Origin: Lacticigenium naphthae DSM 19658
Lineage (GTDB): Bacteria; Bacillota; Bacilli; Lactobacillales; Carnobacteriaceae_A
DNA: 64,000 nucleotides
NCBI RefSeq assembly: GCF_000425865.1
Contig: NZ_AUEG01000010.1
Span: forward strand, 1-64,000
Direction of reading: 5' to 3'
Shown: positions 27,849 to 38,302 of the stretch, in pieces
Numbering within the stretch: position 1 is the first letter of the stretch
How the letters are laid out: each line of letters begins with the position of its first letter
Notes under the pieces: generated by a model
Told to the model about the DNA's origin: nothing
Databases searched by the model: none
Seen by the model: the letters and a program-made list of their open reading frames with translations, nothing else
Translations under genes and position numbers: made by a program

Positions 27849-28269
27849 TCGATTCACCACTTTCTTCGCGTTTTACTACCTTAGTTTTCATAGGTAGTTT
27901 GTGTGAAGCCAAACGCAACGCTTCACGAGCTACTTCTTCAGATACGCCCGCAATTTCAAACATGATTTTACCACGTTTTACTGGTGCGACCCATCCATCA
28001 GGAGCTCCTTTACCAGAACCCATACGGACTCCGATTGCTTTGGCTGTCACTGGTTTATGAGGGAAAATTTTAATCCATACTTTCCCACCACGTTTCATGT
28101 AACGATTCATTGCAACACGAGCTGCTTCTATTTGACGATTGGTTACCCAATGCGATTCAATAGCTTGCAAGCCATATTGACCGTAAGCAATTTCTTTTCC
28201 GCCTTTAGCTTCGCCTTTCATGCGACCTCTAAATTCACGACGAAATTTTACACGTTTAGGTACTAACAT
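27838..28269 (-). CDS. rplP: 50S ribosomal protein L16
   Basis: L16 lines the A-site tRNA and antibiotic-binding region. The 143 residues contain [19 protein letters not shown], the Arg loop near [20 protein letters not shown] and the [19 protein letters not shown] segment. It overlaps rpmC. Confidence 0.98.
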   Translation of the reverse strand: MLVPKRVKFRREFRGRMKGEAKGGKEIAYGQYGLQAIESHWVTNRQIEAARVAMNRYMKRGGKVWIKIFPHKPVTAKAIGVRMGSGKGAPDGWVAPVKRGKIMFEIAGVSEEVAREALRLASHKLPMKTKVVKREESGESNEG

Positions 28270-28271
28270 GT

Positions 28272-28925
28272 TTATTTCCCTCCTTTCTTATCATACTTTT
28301 CTGGCAATACTTCGCCTTTATAGATCCATACTTTAACGCCGATTTTACCATAAGTAGTATCAGCTTCTTCGTTTGCGTAATCAATATCTGCACGAATTGT
28401 GTGTAGAGGTACTGAACCTTCAGCGAAACTCTCACTACGAGCGATATCTGCTCCATTCAAGCGGCCAGCAACCATTGTTCTAACACCTTTAGCTCCTGAA
28501 CGCATTGTGCGTTGCAGTACTTGTTTTTGAGCACGACGGAATGAGACGCGGTTTTCAAGTTGTTCAGCAATGCTTCGAGCTACTAAAGTAGCATCTAAGT
28601 CAGGGCGTTTAATTTCAATGATGTTCACATGAACACGTTTGCCTGTCATATCATTCAGTTTACGACGAAGTGTATCAACTTCTGATCCACCTTTACCGAT
28701 AACCATACCCGGCTTAGCTGTGTGAAGAGAAAGATTGATACGGTTTGCCGCACGTTCAATTTCTATTCTAGATACTGATGCATCACTCAAGTTCTTATCA
28801 ATATATTTGCGTATTGCTAAGTCTTCGTGTAAGTTGTCAGCAAAATCTTTTTCTGCGTACCATTTAGCGTCCCAGTCTTGAATGACGCCAACACGCATAC
28901 CATGAGGATTTATTTTTTGTCCCAC
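28272..28925 (-). CDS. rpsC: 30S ribosomal protein S3
   Basis: S3 lies at the mRNA entry site. The 217 residues have the N-domain ([19 protein letters not shown]), a KH domain with [14 protein letters not shown] and the C-domain block [19 protein letters not shown]. It is 4 nt after rplV and 2 nt before rplP. Confidence 0.98.
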   Translation of the reverse strand: MGQKINPHGMRVGVIQDWDAKWYAEKDFADNLHEDLAIRKYIDKNLSDASVSRIEIERAANRINLSLHTAKPGMVIGKGGSEVDTLRRKLNDMTGKRVHVNIIEIKRPDLDATLVARSIAEQLENRVSFRRAQKQVLQRTMRSGAKGVRTMVAGRLNGADIARSESFAEGSVPLHTIRADIDYANEEADTTYGKIGVKVWIYKGEVLPEKYDKKGGK

Positions 28926-28928
28926 AGA

Positions 28929-29285
28929 TTACCCCTCCTTCTTCTCTGTTACCACGATCGTAATGTGGCTTGTCCGTTTGTTAATGGGTGATGCTGAGCC
29001 TTTGGCACGAGGACGGAACCGTTTCAAGGTAGGTCCTTCATTGACATAAGCTTCGCTAACTACCAATTCTTCAATATCCATATCATAATTGTGTTCAGCA
29101 TTTGCAATTGCCGACATGAGAACTTTTTCTACTGCTTCAGTAGCGCCTCGTGTTGTAAAACGTAAAATGGAAATAGCTTCTCCAACTTTTTTTCCTCTAA
29201 TCAAATCAACGACCAGACGAGTTTTGCGTGGAGCAATACGAACCATTCTCGCAGTAGCAGTTGCTGCTGTATTTTGTTCTGCCAT
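28929..29285 (-). CDS. rplV: 50S ribosomal protein L22
   Basis: L22 reaches into the exit tunnel with its beta hairpin. The 118 residues include [20 protein letters not shown] and [20 protein letters not shown]. The hairpin tip (about residues 80-92) is intact, without the insertions or deletions seen in macrolide resistance. Confidence 0.98.
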   Translation of the reverse strand: MAEQNTAATATARMVRIAPRKTRLVVDLIRGKKVGEAISILRFTTRGATEAVEKVLMSAIANAEHNYDMDIEELVVSEAYVNEGPTLKRFRPRAKGSASPINKRTSHITIVVTEKKEG

Positions 29286-29306
29286 GAATTAATCCTCCCC
29301 TCACTA

Positions 29307-29588
29307 TCAGCGTTTAGCTGTTTTTCTATCGTCTTTGGAATGGCCTCGGTACGTTCTTGTTGGTGAAAATTCACCTAATTTATGTCCAACCATGTCTTCT
29401 TGCACATATACAGGAACGTGTTTGCGTCCGTTATATACTGCAATAGTATGACCCACAAAATTTGGGAAAATGGTAGAACGGCGTGACCATGTTTTAATTA
29501 CAGTCTTTTTTTCGTTTGCTTCCATCGCTTCCACTTTTTTCATTAAGTGATCATCGACGAAAGGTCCTTTTTTTAAGCTGCGACTCAT
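29307..29588 (-). CDS. rpsS: 30S ribosomal protein S19
   Basis: S19 is a head protein near the A site. The 93 residues start [19 protein letters not shown] and contain [19 protein letters not shown] and the [11 protein letters not shown] end. GGAAGGAGGTTTATCC precedes the ATG. Confidence 0.98.
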   Translation of the reverse strand: MSRSLKKGPFVDDHLMKKVEAMEANEKKTVIKTWSRRSTIFPNFVGHTIAVYNGRKHVPVYVQEDMVGHKLGEFSPTRTYRGHSKDDRKTAKR

Positions 29589-29644
29589 GGATAAACCTCC
29601 TTCCAGGTTTTAAAGAGAATAGGTTGGCTTCCCAACCCTGTTAC

Positions 29645-30475
29645 TTATTTTTTACGACCGCGAACGATCATCTTGCTTGATTGTTTTTTAACATTACGAG
29701 TCTTATAACCAAGTGCAGGTTTACCCCAAGGAGTTAATGGTCCTGGGCGACCGATTGGTGCTTTACCTTCACCACCACCGTGTGGGTGATCGTTCGGGTT
29801 CATTACAGACCCACGTACAGTTGGTCTTTTACCTTTCCAACGGTTACGTCCTGCTTTACCAATATTGATTAATTCGTGTTGTTCATTACCAACAGAACCA
29901 ATAGTTGCTCGACAAGTTGCAAGGATCAAACGGCTCTCGCCTGAAGCTAAACGTACTAATACGTATTTTCCTTCTTTACCTTGAACTTGAGCGCTTGTTC
30001 CAGCTGAACGAACTAATTGTCCGCCTTTACCAGGTTTCATTTCAATATTATGAACAAATGAACCAACTGGGATATCTTTTAACTCCAAAGCATTACCTGA
30101 TTTGATATCAGCATCTGGGCCAGACATGACTTCTTGTCCAACTTCGATTCCTTTAGGTGCTAAAATATATGTTTTTACCCCATCTTCGTATTGCACTAAC
30201 GCAATGTTAGCTGAACGATTTGGATCATATTCAACTGTCTTAATAATACCTCTAATACCGTCTTTATTACGTTTAAAGTCAATTATACGGTATTGACGTT
30301 TGTGGCCTCCGCCTTGATGACGAACGGTGATTCTACCATTGTTATTACGGCCGGCACGTTTAGGGTTAGATTGCATCAAAGTTTTTTCTGGTGTTGTTGA
30401 AGTGATTTCAGCAAAATCAGAACCCGTCATGTTACGACGACCATTTGTGGTAGCTTTATACTTTTTAATCGCCAC
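29645..30475 (-). CDS. rplB: 50S ribosomal protein L2
   Basis: L2 supports the peptidyl transferase centre. The 276 residues contain [19 protein letters not shown], the [16 protein letters not shown] block and the [20 protein letters not shown] loop with the conserved His that sits near the catalytic site. Confidence 0.98.
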   Translation of the reverse strand: MAIKKYKATTNGRRNMTGSDFAEITSTTPEKTLMQSNPKRAGRNNNGRITVRHQGGGHKRQYRIIDFKRNKDGIRGIIKTVEYDPNRSANIALVQYEDGVKTYILAPKGIEVGQEVMSGPDADIKSGNALELKDIPVGSFVHNIEMKPGKGGQLVRSAGTSAQVQGKEGKYVLVRLASGESRLILATCRATIGSVGNEQHELINIGKAGRNRWKGKRPTVRGSVMNPNDHPHGGGEGKAPIGRPGPLTPWGKPALGYKTRNVKKQSSKMIVRGRKK

Positions 30476-30521
30476 GTTAGTCCCTCCTTTTAATGTGTTT
30501 CAAGCTTAAATGCTTGAATGA

Positions 30522-30812
30522 TTATTCGCTTTTTTCGAACAATGTGATGTCATTAGATTCATCAGTTAAAGAAACAATTGCTTTCCGACGTTTTTTTGTA
30601 TAGCCAGAATATTTTCCCATACGTTTTAATTTACGAGGAGTGTTCACAATGTTTACTTTTTTTACTTTCACGCCGAATAATTTTTCGACGGCTTGTCTTA
30701 CTTCTGTTTTATTTGCGCGTAGATCCACCTCAAAGGTATATTTCTTATCTTCCATAGCAAACATGGAAGCCTCAGTGATGATTGGGCGCTTTACAACGTC
30801 GCGTGCATCCAT
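30522..30812 (-). CDS. rplW: 50S ribosomal protein L23
   Basis: L23 is the tunnel-exit docking site for trigger factor and SRP. The 96 residues contain [20 protein letters not shown] and the basic [18 protein letters not shown] segment. Its ATG overlaps the rplD stop by one base (TAATG). Confidence 0.98.
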   Translation of the reverse strand: MDARDVVKRPIITEASMFAMEDKKYTFEVDLRANKTEVRQAVEKLFGVKVKKVNIVNTPRKLKRMGKYSGYTKKRRKAIVSLTDESNDITLFEKSE

Positions 30813-31435
30813 TATTGAAGTGCCTCCTCTACCTTAGTCAGAGCAGTTTGCGTCAAAATCATTTTGTTAGCAGATATTACATCTAACACATTTACGTTAG
30901 ATGGGTTAATTACTTTAACTCCACCTAAGTTGCGTGCAGATAATGCTGCAAATTCATTACCGTCTTCAATGACGAATAACACTTTTTTGCCTGCTTCAAG
31001 ATTTATTAGCATCTCTCTAAACTCTTTAGTTTTTGGTTTATCAAAGTTCAATACATCGACTACAAATAAATCATCACTTGCCACTTTAGCGGAAAGGACA
31101 GATTTAATAGCTAGACGACGAACTTTCTTAGGTAATTTATAGCTATATGAACGAGGTGTCGGTCCGAAAACAACTCCGCCTCCACGCCATTGTGGTGAAC
31201 GGATCGAACCTTGACGTGCACGTCCAGTTCCTTTTTGTGCCCATGGTTTGCGTCCACCACCACGAACAGCGCTACGGTTTTTAACCGAATGTGTTCCTTG
31301 TCTCAAAGATGCGCGTTGCATAGTGACTGCATCAAAGATTACATTATTATTAGGTTCAATTCCGAAAATTGTATCATTTAAGGTAACTTCGCCTTTTTTA
31401 GTTCCATCTTGTTTAAATAAAGTTACGTTTGGCAT
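30812..31435 (-). CDS. rplD: 50S ribosomal protein L4
   Basis: L4 lines the exit tunnel; in some bacteria it represses the S10 operon. The 207 residues contain the tunnel loop region with [20 protein letters not shown] (about 63-82), which is intact, and the end [15 protein letters not shown]. Confidence 0.98.
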   Translation of the reverse strand: MPNVTLFKQDGTKKGEVTLNDTIFGIEPNNNVIFDAVTMQRASLRQGTHSVKNRSAVRGGGRKPWAQKGTGRARQGSIRSPQWRGGGVVFGPTPRSYSYKLPKKVRRLAIKSVLSAKVASDDLFVVDVLNFDKPKTKEFREMLINLEAGKKVLFVIEDGNEFAALSARNLGGVKVINPSNVNVLDVISANKMILTQTALTKVEEALQ

Positions 31436-31459
31436 TCTATTGCTCCTCCTTCCCTATAC

Positions 31460-32092
31460 TTATTTAGCAGCCTTAGTAGCTGTTTTGATTTGTATCAAGG
31501 ATTTTTTAGCTCCAGGTACATTTCCTCTTACGAGGATTACATTGCGTTCAGTATCTACACGTACAATTTCTAAGTTTTGAATTGTTACGCGATCTCCGCC
31601 CATACGTCCAGGTAATAACTTGCGTTTGAATACGCGGTTTGGATCAACGGGACCCATTGAACCAGGACGACGATGGTAACGAGATCCGTGTGTCATTGGT
31701 CCGCGGCTTTGGCCGTGACGTTTAATAACACCTTGGAAACCTTTACCTTTTGAAGTCCCCGTTACGTCGACGATGTCTCCAGCTTCGAACGCATCTACTT
31801 TTATTTCTTGTCCTACTTTATAATCTCCTAGCTCAACATCGACGATTTCACGTATGAAGCGCTTAGGAGTTGTTCCTGCTTTTTTAACATGACCTTGTGC
31901 GGGCCGATTAGACAATACTTCACGTTTGTCCTGAAAACCAACTTGTATTGCTTCGTAGCCATCATTATCCATTGTCTTCAATTGAAGAACAACGTTTGGA
32001 GTAGCTTCGATCACAGTTACTGGTACAAATTCTCCACTTTCGTTGAAAATTTGAGTCATCCCCACTTTTTTTCCTAAGATTCCTTTGGTCAT
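31460..32092 (-). CDS. rplC: 50S ribosomal protein L3
   Basis: L3 starts large-subunit assembly and its loop approaches the peptidyl transferase centre. The 210 residues begin [18 protein letters not shown] and have [20 protein letters not shown] with the methylatable Gln region. It follows rpsJ by 46 nt. Confidence 0.98.
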   Translation of the reverse strand: MTKGILGKKVGMTQIFNESGEFVPVTVIEATPNVVLQLKTMDNDGYEAIQVGFQDKREVLSNRPAQGHVKKAGTTPKRFIREIVDVELGDYKVGQEIKVDAFEAGDIVDVTGTSKGKGFQGVIKRHGQSRGPMTHGSRYHRRPGSMGPVDPNRVFKRKLLPGRMGGDRVTIQNLEIVRVDTERNVILVRGNVPGAKKSLIQIKTATKAAK

Positions 32093-32138
32093 GAGTACAC
32101 CTCCATTATTTTTATAGTTTAAATTTTATTCCAATAAA

Positions 32139-32447
32139 TTAAAGTTTGATTTGGATATCTACGCCACTTGGTAAATCAAGTTTCGTTAACGCATCAACAG
32201 TTTTTGGTGTTGGGTTAATGATATCAACTAAGCGTTTGTGCGTGCGAATTTCAAATTGCTCACGAGAATCTTTATATTTGTGCGGTGCACGAATAACTGT
32301 ATATAAAGATCTTTCAGTTGGCAATGGTATTGGTCCTGAAACTTCAGCACCAGTTCTCTTTGCTGTTTCAACAATTTTCTCTGCAGATTGATCAAGCAGA
32401 CGGTGTTCATATGCTTTCAAACGGATACGAATCTTTTGTTTTGCCAT
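32139..32447 (-). CDS. rpsJ: 30S ribosomal protein S10 (NusE)
   Basis: S10 serves in the 30S head and, as NusE, in antitermination and NusG coupling. The 102 residues contain [20 protein letters not shown] and the tip loop [20 protein letters not shown]. The open frame runs far upstream to 32648, but GAAGGAGGGAATAAA places the start at 32447. It opens the S10 operon. Confidence 0.98.
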   Translation of the reverse strand: MAKQKIRIRLKAYEHRLLDQSAEKIVETAKRTGAEVSGPIPLPTERSLYTVIRAPHKYKDSREQFEIRTHKRLVDIINPTPKTVDALTKLDLPSGVDIQIKL

Positions 32448-32615
32448 TTTATTCCCTCCTTCGCCTATTTTAAAAATGAGACATTGCTCCACGAAAATTT
32501 CCAACACACTCTTCCGTGACAAAGCGGCCGGGTGTGTCGCAACCTCTCGCTTCTTAGCCTTGGGTCCTTTAAGGAGACCCTCCCTGTGCGTTTTATATTC
32601 ATAAACCGACACCTT
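32448..32615 (-). promoter_or_regulatory. Structured 5' leader of the S10 operon
   Basis: About 170 nt separate the promoter from rpsJ. The leader holds a clear hairpin GGGTCTCC-TTAA-AGGACCC (about 32565-32584) and GC-rich pairing partners further down (around 32500-32545). Such long structured leaders before rpsJ often mediate ribosomal-protein feedback; the ligand is not identifiable here. Confidence 0.55.
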
Positions 32616-32619
32616 TAAC

Positions 32620-32648
32620 AGTATACAAAAAACCAGAAGATAAAGCAA
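32620..32648 (-). promoter_or_regulatory. Sigma-A promoter of the S10 operon
   Basis: TTGCTT (32643-32648) and TATACT (32620-32625) are spaced by 17 nt on the minus strand. Confidence 0.75.
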
Positions 32649-32696
32649 GTTATTTTTGCTATGTTTTAATTTTTTTTATGTCGGCTACTGATATAC

Positions 32697-32724
32697 TTTT
32701 TCTACTATATATATAGTAGAAAAA
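32697..32724. repeat. Perfect 28-bp palindrome between tuf and the S10 promoter
   Basis: TTTTTCTACTATAT and its exact mirror meet at 32710/32711. It lies about 50 nt upstream of the S10 promoter -35 and about 70 nt past the tuf terminator, on an AT-rich background. Confidence 0.6.
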
Positions 32725-32778
32725 ATATGCAACTATTTTATTCTTAAAAGAGAATAAATCGATTCCTTGCTTTTAACG

Positions 32779-32812
32779 AAAAAAAGAAGACCGGACTATA
32801 GTCCGGTCTTCT
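32779..32812 (-). terminator. Intrinsic terminator of tuf
   Basis: The stem GAAGACCGGAC / GTCCGGTCTTC with a 4-nt loop (32786-32812) is followed by a U-run on the minus strand, 34 nt past the tuf stop. Confidence 0.9.
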
Positions 32813-32845
32813 TCTCGTTATTCATTCAATCATTTAAGAAATGAT

Positions 32846-34030
32846 TTATTTTACAACTTTAGATACAACACCAGCGCCGACAGTACGTCCGCCTTCACGA
32901 ACTGTGAATTTAGTACCTTCGTCGATAGCGATTGGAGCGATCAATGTAACTTTAATTGATACGTTATCTCCAGGCATAACCATTTCTGTACCTTCTGGCA
33001 ATTCAATTACTCCAGTAACGTCTGTTGTACGGAAGTAGAATTGTGGACGGTAGTTTGTGAAGAAAGGAGTATGACGTCCGCCTTCTTCTTTTGAAAGGAT
33101 ATAAACTTCTCCTTCAAATTCTGTATGCGGTGTAATTGAACCTGGTTTTGCTAAAACTTGTCCACGTTCAATATCTTCACGTGACATACCACGTAATAAA
33201 GCACCAATGTTATCTCCAGCTTCAGCATAGTCGAGTAATTTACGGAACATTTCGACACCAGTAACTGTTGTTTTCTTAGTATCGTGTATACCAACGATTT
33301 CAATTTCGTCACCAACGCGAACTTTTCCAGTTTCAACACGACCAGTAGCAACTGTTCCACGTCCAGTAATTGAGAATACATCCTCAACTGGCATCATGAA
33401 TGGTTTTTCTGTGTCACGTTCTGGTGTTGGGATATATTCGTCAACAGCATCCATTAATTCTTGGATTTTAGCTTCATAGCCAGCGTCGCCTTCAAGAGCT
33501 TTCAAAGCAGAACCAGCGATTACAGGAACATCGTCACCAGGATATTCGTATTCTGTTAATAAGTCACGAACTTCCATTTCAACTAATTCTAGTAATTCTT
33601 CGTCATCTACCATATCAACTTTGTTTAAGAATACAACGATACTTGGAACACCAACTTGACGTGAAAGTAAGATATGTTCACGTGTTTGTGGCATAGGACC
33701 ATCAGCAGCAGATACTACTAAGATAGCTCCATCCATTTGTGCAGCACCGGTGATCATGTTTTTAACATAGTCAGCATGTCCTGGGCAGTCTACGTGAGCA
33801 TAGTGACGTTGTTCAGTTTGGTATTCAACGTGAGAAGTTGAGATTGTGATACCACGTTCGCGCTCTTCTGGAGCACCATCGATTGAGTCGTATCCGCGAT
33901 TTTCAGCAAATCCCTTTTTAGATAATACGTAAGTGATTGCTGCTGTTAAAGTAGTTTTACCATGGTCAACGTGTCCAATAGTACCAACATTGACATGTGG
34001 TTTTGAACGGTCGAATTTTTCTTTTGCCAT
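32846..34030 (-). CDS. tuf: Translation elongation factor Tu
   Basis: EF-Tu delivers aminoacyl-tRNA to the ribosome as a GTP complex. The 394 residues have G1 GHVDHGKTT (19-27), switch I around [17 protein letters not shown] (G3) and [10 protein letters not shown] (G4), then the two beta-barrel domains. It closes the str cluster rpsL-rpsG-fusA-tuf, about 115 nt after fusA. Confidence 0.99.
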   Translation of the reverse strand: MAKEKFDRSKPHVNVGTIGHVDHGKTTLTAAITYVLSKKGFAENRGYDSIDGAPEERERGITISTSHVEYQTEQRHYAHVDCPGHADYVKNMITGAAQMDGAILVVSAADGPMPQTREHILLSRQVGVPSIVVFLNKVDMVDDEELLELVEMEVRDLLTEYEYPGDDVPVIAGSALKALEGDAGYEAKIQELMDAVDEYIPTPERDTEKPFMMPVEDVFSITGRGTVATGRVETGKVRVGDEIEIVGIHDTKKTTVTGVEMFRKLLDYAEAGDNIGALLRGMSREDIERGQVLAKPGSITPHTEFEGEVYILSKEEGGRHTPFFTNYRPQFYFRTTDVTGVIELPEGTEMVMPGDNVSIKVTLIAPIAIDEGTKFTVREGGRTVGAGVVSKVVK

Positions 34031-34146
34031 TTTATAATTTCCTCCTCTTAAGTGGGTGTTGATTTTTAATAGACATAAAGCATTCTATCTCTATTATTAT
34101 GATAAAAAGTATATCGATTTCCTTTTAGAAAATCAATTATTTCAAA

Positions 34147-36240
34147 TTATTCGGCAACTGTTCCGCCATTTTTTTTGATAATTTCTGCTGCAATACTTTT
34201 CGGTACTGCTTCGTAATGATCAAATGTCATAGTGAACGTTCCGCGTCCTTGAGTTGCTGAACGTAATGCAGTCGCATAGCCAAACATTTCAGATAAAGGA
34301 ATCGATCCTTTAACGATTGTTGTAGGTCCACGAACTTCACTGCCTTCAATGCTTCCGCGACGAGCAGATATATGTCCCATAATGTCTCCAAGATAATCTT
34401 CTGGAATAGTAACTTCCACAGCCATCATTGGTTCTAAGATTACAGCACCTGCTTTTTTCGCAGCATTTTTCAAAGCAAGAGAAGCAGCAACTTTAAATGC
34501 TGTTTCATTTGAGTCGACATCATGATATGAACCATCATAAAGTTTAGCTTTAATGTCAACTAATGGATAACCAGCTAACACACCATTTTGCAATGATGCT
34601 TCTAAACCAGATTTAACAGCTGGGATATATTCACGAGGAACTACACCACCAACGATTGCATCTTCAAATTCAAATCCTGCGCCTTCTTCGTTTGGTCCAA
34701 ATTCAACCCAAACGTGTCCATATTGTCCTTTACCACCGGACTGACGAACAAATTTACCTTCAGCTTGTACTTCTTTCGTGAATGTTTCACGGTAAGATAC
34801 TTGCGGAGCTCCAACAGAAGCATCAACTTTAAATTCACGTCTTAAACGGTCAACGATGATATCTAAGTGTAATTCACCCATACCAGCAATGATTGTTTCG
34901 CCTGTTTCAGGATCAGTTTCTGCACGGAAAGTTGGATCTTCTTCTGAAAGTTTTTGCAAAGCATTAGACATTTTGTCTTGGTCAGCTTTTGTTTTTGGTT
35001 CGATAGCAACTTGGATAACAGGTTCTGGGAATACCATTGATTCTAAGATAACAGGGTTATCTTGAGCACACAATGTGTCTCCTGTAGTTGTATCTTTCAA
35101 ACCAACTGCAGCTGCAATATCTCCAGAAAATACTTCAGGTATTTCTTGACGAGAGTTTGCGTGCATTTGTAAGATACGCCCTACACGTTCACGTTTATCT
35201 TTTGTTGCATTTAATACATAAGAACCAGCTTGTAATGTACCAGAGTACACACGGAAGAATGTTAAACGACCAACATAAGGGTCTGTTGCAACTTTAAATG
35301 CTAAAGCAGCGAACGGTTCATCATCTCCTGCATGACGTTCAACAACGGTTTCATCGTCGCCTTGTAAATGTCCTTTGATTGCAGGAACATCTAAAGGTGA
35401 TGGTAGGTAATCAACCACTGCATCAAGCAATAATTGAACACCTTTGTTTTTGAACGCTGATCCACATACTACGGGGAAGAATTCTACATCTAATGTAGCT
35501 TTACGAATACCTTTTTTTAGTTGTTCTTGAGAAATTTCTTCTCCTTCAAGATATTGCATCATTAATTCTTCATCTAATTCAGCAACAGCTTCAACTAATT
35601 TAGTATGCCATGTATTAGCTAACTCTCTGTATTCTTCAGGGATTTCTTCTTCATCAACACGTGTACCTAAATCATCTTCATAGAAGTATGCTTTCATCTT
35701 AACTAAGTCGATAATTCCTTCAAAATCATCCTCTGCACCGATCGCTAATTGGATTGGGTGAGCATTTGCATGAAGACGGTCGTGTAAAGTGTGATTTGCA
35801 TATAAGAAATCTGCACCAATTTTATCCATTTTATTTACAAATACGACACGTGGCACACCATAAGTTGTAGCTTGACGCCAAACAGTTTCTGTTTGAGGCT
35901 CTACTCCAGATTGTGCATCAAGGACTGCAACTGCACCATCTAATACACGCAATGAACGTTCAACTTCAACTGTGAAATCTACGTGTCCGGGTGTATCGAT
36001 AATGTTAACGCGGTGATCATTCCATTCAGCTGTTGTAGCAGCAGAAGTAATAGTGATTCCACGTTCTTGCTCTTGCTCCATCCAGTCCATTTGTGAAGCT
36101 CCTTCATGAGTTTCACCAATTTTATGAATACGGCCAGTGTAATAAAGGATACGCTCAGTTGTTGTGGTTTTACCCGCATCAATATGCGCCATGATTCCGA
36201 TATTACGTGTATCTTGTAACGGGAATTTTCTTTTGGCCAT
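34147..36240 (-). CDS. fusA: Translation elongation factor G
   Basis: EF-G drives translocation and, with RRF, ribosome recycling. The 697 residues have G1 [28 protein letters not shown] (G3), [10 protein letters not shown] (G4) and the C-terminal domains with [12 protein letters not shown]. It is a few residues longer than Bacillus EF-G, with no resistance-type change obvious. AGAGAGGTGTACAAACTAG precedes the ATG. Confidence 0.98.
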   Translation of the reverse strand: MAKRKFPLQDTRNIGIMAHIDAGKTTTTERILYYTGRIHKIGETHEGASQMDWMEQEQERGITITSAATTAEWNDHRVNIIDTPGHVDFTVEVERSLRVLDGAVAVLDAQSGVEPQTETVWRQATTYGVPRVVFVNKMDKIGADFLYANHTLHDRLHANAHPIQLAIGAEDDFEGIIDLVKMKAYFYEDDLGTRVDEEEIPEEYRELANTWHTKLVEAVAELDEELMMQYLEGEEISQEQLKKGIRKATLDVEFFPVVCGSAFKNKGVQLLLDAVVDYLPSPLDVPAIKGHLQGDDETVVERHAGDDEPFAALAFKVATDPYVGRLTFFRVYSGTLQAGSYVLNATKDKRERVGRILQMHANSRQEIPEVFSGDIAAAVGLKDTTTGDTLCAQDNPVILESMVFPEPVIQVAIEPKTKADQDKMSNALQKLSEEDPTFRAETDPETGETIIAGMGELHLDIIVDRLRREFKVDASVGAPQVSYRETFTKEVQAEGKFVRQSGGKGQYGHVWVEFGPNEEGAGFEFEDAIVGGVVPREYIPAVKSGLEASLQNGVLAGYPLVDIKAKLYDGSYHDVDSNETAFKVAASLALKNAAKKAGAVILEPMMAVEVTIPEDYLGDIMGHISARRGSIEGSEVRGPTTIVKGSIPLSEMFGYATALRSATQGRGTFTMTFDHYEAVPKSIAAEIIKKNGGTVAE

Positions 36241-36314
36241 CTAGTTTGTACACCTCTCTTTTGTAGTTTAAACTGGGTAGATTAAGGTGTAATCTACCCG
36301 TTCGGAAAAATATT

Positions 36315-36785
36315 TTACCAACGGTAATGAGCGAAAGCTTTGTTAGCTTCTGCCATTCTATGTGTTTCTTCACGTTTTCTTACAGAAGCACCAGTGTTAT
36401 TTGCTGCATCCATAATTTCTTTTGCAAAACGTTGTTCCATAGTAGATTCTCCACGAAGACGTGAATAATTTATCAACCAACGCAATGCTAAAGCAGTACG
36501 GCGTTCTGGACGAACTTCTACAGGTACTTGATAGTTCGAACCTCCCACACGGCGAGCTTTAACTTCAAGAACTGGCATGATATTGTTTAACGCTTCTTCA
36601 AAAACTTCCATTGGATCATTTCCTGTTTCTTCTTTTACAGTTTCCAACGCATTATATAAGATTGTTGCAGCTTTACCACGTTTACCATCAACCATAAGGC
36701 GGTTGATCGTACGAGTAACCAATTTTGAATTATAAATTGGATCTGGCAACACGTCGCGCTTAACGACAGGACCTTTACGAGGCAT
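36315..36785 (-). CDS. rpsG: 30S ribosomal protein S7
   Basis: S7 nucleates the 30S head and contacts E-site tRNA. The 156 residues have [20 protein letters not shown] and the basic tail [17 protein letters not shown]. The open frame runs to 36803, but AAAGGGGGATCCCTA places the start at 36785. Confidence 0.98.
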   Translation of the reverse strand: MPRKGPVVKRDVLPDPIYNSKLVTRTINRLMVDGKRGKAATILYNALETVKEETGNDPMEVFEEALNNIMPVLEVKARRVGGSNYQVPVEVRPERRTALALRWLINYSRLRGESTMEQRFAKEIMDAANNTGASVRKREETHRMAEANKAFAHYRW

Positions 36786-36832
36786 TAGGGATCCCCCTTT
36801 CAATTATATTTAGATTCAATTTTAAAATGTAT

Positions 36833-37243
36833 TTATTTAGGTCTTTTAGTTCCGTATTTAGAACGACCTTGTCTACGGTCTGATACTCCAGCCGTATCTA
36901 AAGCACCACGAACGATATGGTAACGTACCCCTGGCAAGTCTTTAACACGTCCGCCACGAATAAGTACGACACTATGCTCTTGCAAGTTATGGCCTTCACC
37001 TGGAATATACGCAGTTACTTCAATTAAGTTAGATAAACGTACACGAGCGTACTTACGTAACGCTGAGTTAGGTTTTTTAGGAGTCATTGTTCCGACACGA
37101 GTACATACCCCACGTTTTTGTGGTGAAAATACTGTAGTTTGTTTTCTCTTTTTACTGTTATACCCTTTGTTCAAAGCTGGAGATTCAGATTTTTCTCCTT
37201 TTGATTTACGAGGTTTGCGCACCAATTGATTAATTGTAGGCAT
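36833..37243 (-). CDS. rpsL: 30S ribosomal protein S12
   Basis: S12 monitors decoding. The 136 residues contain [17 protein letters not shown] and [17 protein letters not shown]; the Lys residues whose change gives streptomycin resistance in other bacteria are present, so the sequence looks wild type. It opens the str operon. Confidence 0.98.
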   Translation of the reverse strand: MPTINQLVRKPRKSKGEKSESPALNKGYNSKKRKQTTVFSPQKRGVCTRVGTMTPKKPNSALRKYARVRLSNLIEVTAYIPGEGHNLQEHSVVLIRGGRVKDLPGVRYHIVRGALDTAGVSDRRQGRSKYGTKRPK

Positions 37244-37422
37244 GAATTGTTTCCTCCTCCCTTAAATTATTGAAACTAGGTCCACACATCCAGGCGGTTC
37301 TTTTTTTCGCAAAAAATTATTTGCTGCATTTGAACAGCTCATGAATCGTGTGATATCAGCCTTTGTGCCACAGTCAGCATGACTGCTTGTTACAGGTATC
37401 TGCACACAAAAGCACCTATGAA

Positions 37423-37451
37423 ATAATACCACGTATATTTTTCGATGTCAA
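37423..37451 (-). promoter_or_regulatory. Sigma-A promoter of the str operon (rpsL-rpsG-fusA-tuf)
   Basis: TTGACA (37446-37451) and TATTAT (37423-37428) are spaced by exactly 17 nt, near consensus. A leader of about 170 nt follows, with 'TTTTTTGCGAAAAAAA'-type A/T runs (around 37300-37320) that may form a hairpin. Confidence 0.85.
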
Positions 37452-37523
37452 CCACTCTTAAAAAATATTCCTTATTTCTTTGCGTATCTTATATTCATAA
37501 GAATATGGAAAGGAGCTTTTCAA

Positions 37524-38255
37524 ATGGCAAACCTCATTTATTTGCTCATAGGAAGTGTTTTTGGATCATTTTGTACAGTTGTAGGTTACCGTATTCCGTT
37601 GAAACAGTCAATAGCTTCTCCTCGGTCACATTGTTCCTCTTGTGGAAAAACTCTACAGGCAATGGATTTGATTCCTGTTTTTTCTTACCTGTTTCGTAGA
37701 GGGAAATGCCACTATTGTCACAGTCGGATCCAGCCAATTCACTTTTGGATCGAGCTTTTTGCAGCTTTTGCATTTTATTACTCTCTACAACAAGTATCTT
37801 TCCCTCCGCTGGTCCTTCTGGTTTTTTTCTTTTTTGCTTTTATTTTATCGGTTTCTGATTATTTATATTTCCTTTTGCCCAATCTGCTCTTATTCTTTTT
37901 TCTATTGAGTTTGACGATCCTTAAATTTTACTATTCACTTGGTGATCCCTTGATCGATTTGTTGAGTGCGAGCCTTCTCTTTTTATTTTGTTATCTTTTA
38001 TTCAAAATATTTCCCCATTCTTTTGGCGGTGGAGACATCAAACTACTCGTTTTACTCACTTGGATATTTGGCTTCTCGATTAGTCTAGTCAGTCTCTTCA
38101 TTGCCTCCGTTACTGCTTTGCTCTTCATCATGGGTATTTCCATAAAAAGAAATAAACTGTGGGCTGATCCTATCCCTTTTGCTCCTTTTATTTTTTTAGG
38201 CTACACTATTGGATTGTTGTTTCCTGATATCCAATCGCTTTACTTCTACTTTTAA
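37524..38255 (+). CDS. Prepilin peptidase (A24 family, ComC/PilD-like)
   Basis: This membrane aspartic protease cleaves and N-methylates type IV pilin-like precursors, in Gram-positives the competence pseudopilins. The 243 residues have the N-terminal motif GSVFGSFCTVVGYRIP, two CxxC pairs (CSSC and CHYC, about residues 33-61) forming the zinc-binding methylase part, and the catalytic FGGGDIKLL late in the chain, plus six or seven membrane segments. The ATG follows GGAAAGGAGCTTTTCAA. It is the only plus-strand gene in this stretch and converges on rpoC at a shared terminator. No com pilin operon is in the window. Confidence 0.9.
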   Translation: MANLIYLLIGSVFGSFCTVVGYRIPLKQSIASPRSHCSSCGKTLQAMDLIPVFSYLFRRGKCHYCHSRIQPIHFWIELFAAFAFYYSLQQVSFPPLVLLVFFFFAFILSVSDYLYFLLPNLLLFFFLLSLTILKFYYSLGDPLIDLLSASLLFLFCYLLFKIFPHSFGGGDIKLLVLLTWIFGFSISLVSLFIASVTALLFIMGISIKRNKLWADPIPFAPFIFLGYTIGLLFPDIQSLYFYF

Positions 38256-38302
38256 GCACAAAAAAAAGCTGAGAGGATTCCTCTCAGCTTTTTTTGTGCT
38301 TA
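38254..38302. terminator. Bidirectional terminator between prepilin peptidase and rpoC
   Basis: AAGCTGAGAGGA / TCCTCTCAGCTT is flanked by a long A-run on the left and T-run on the right, with extended outer pairing AAGCACAAAA / TTTTGTGCTT. It serves both convergent genes and overlaps the rpoC stop. Confidence 0.85.
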
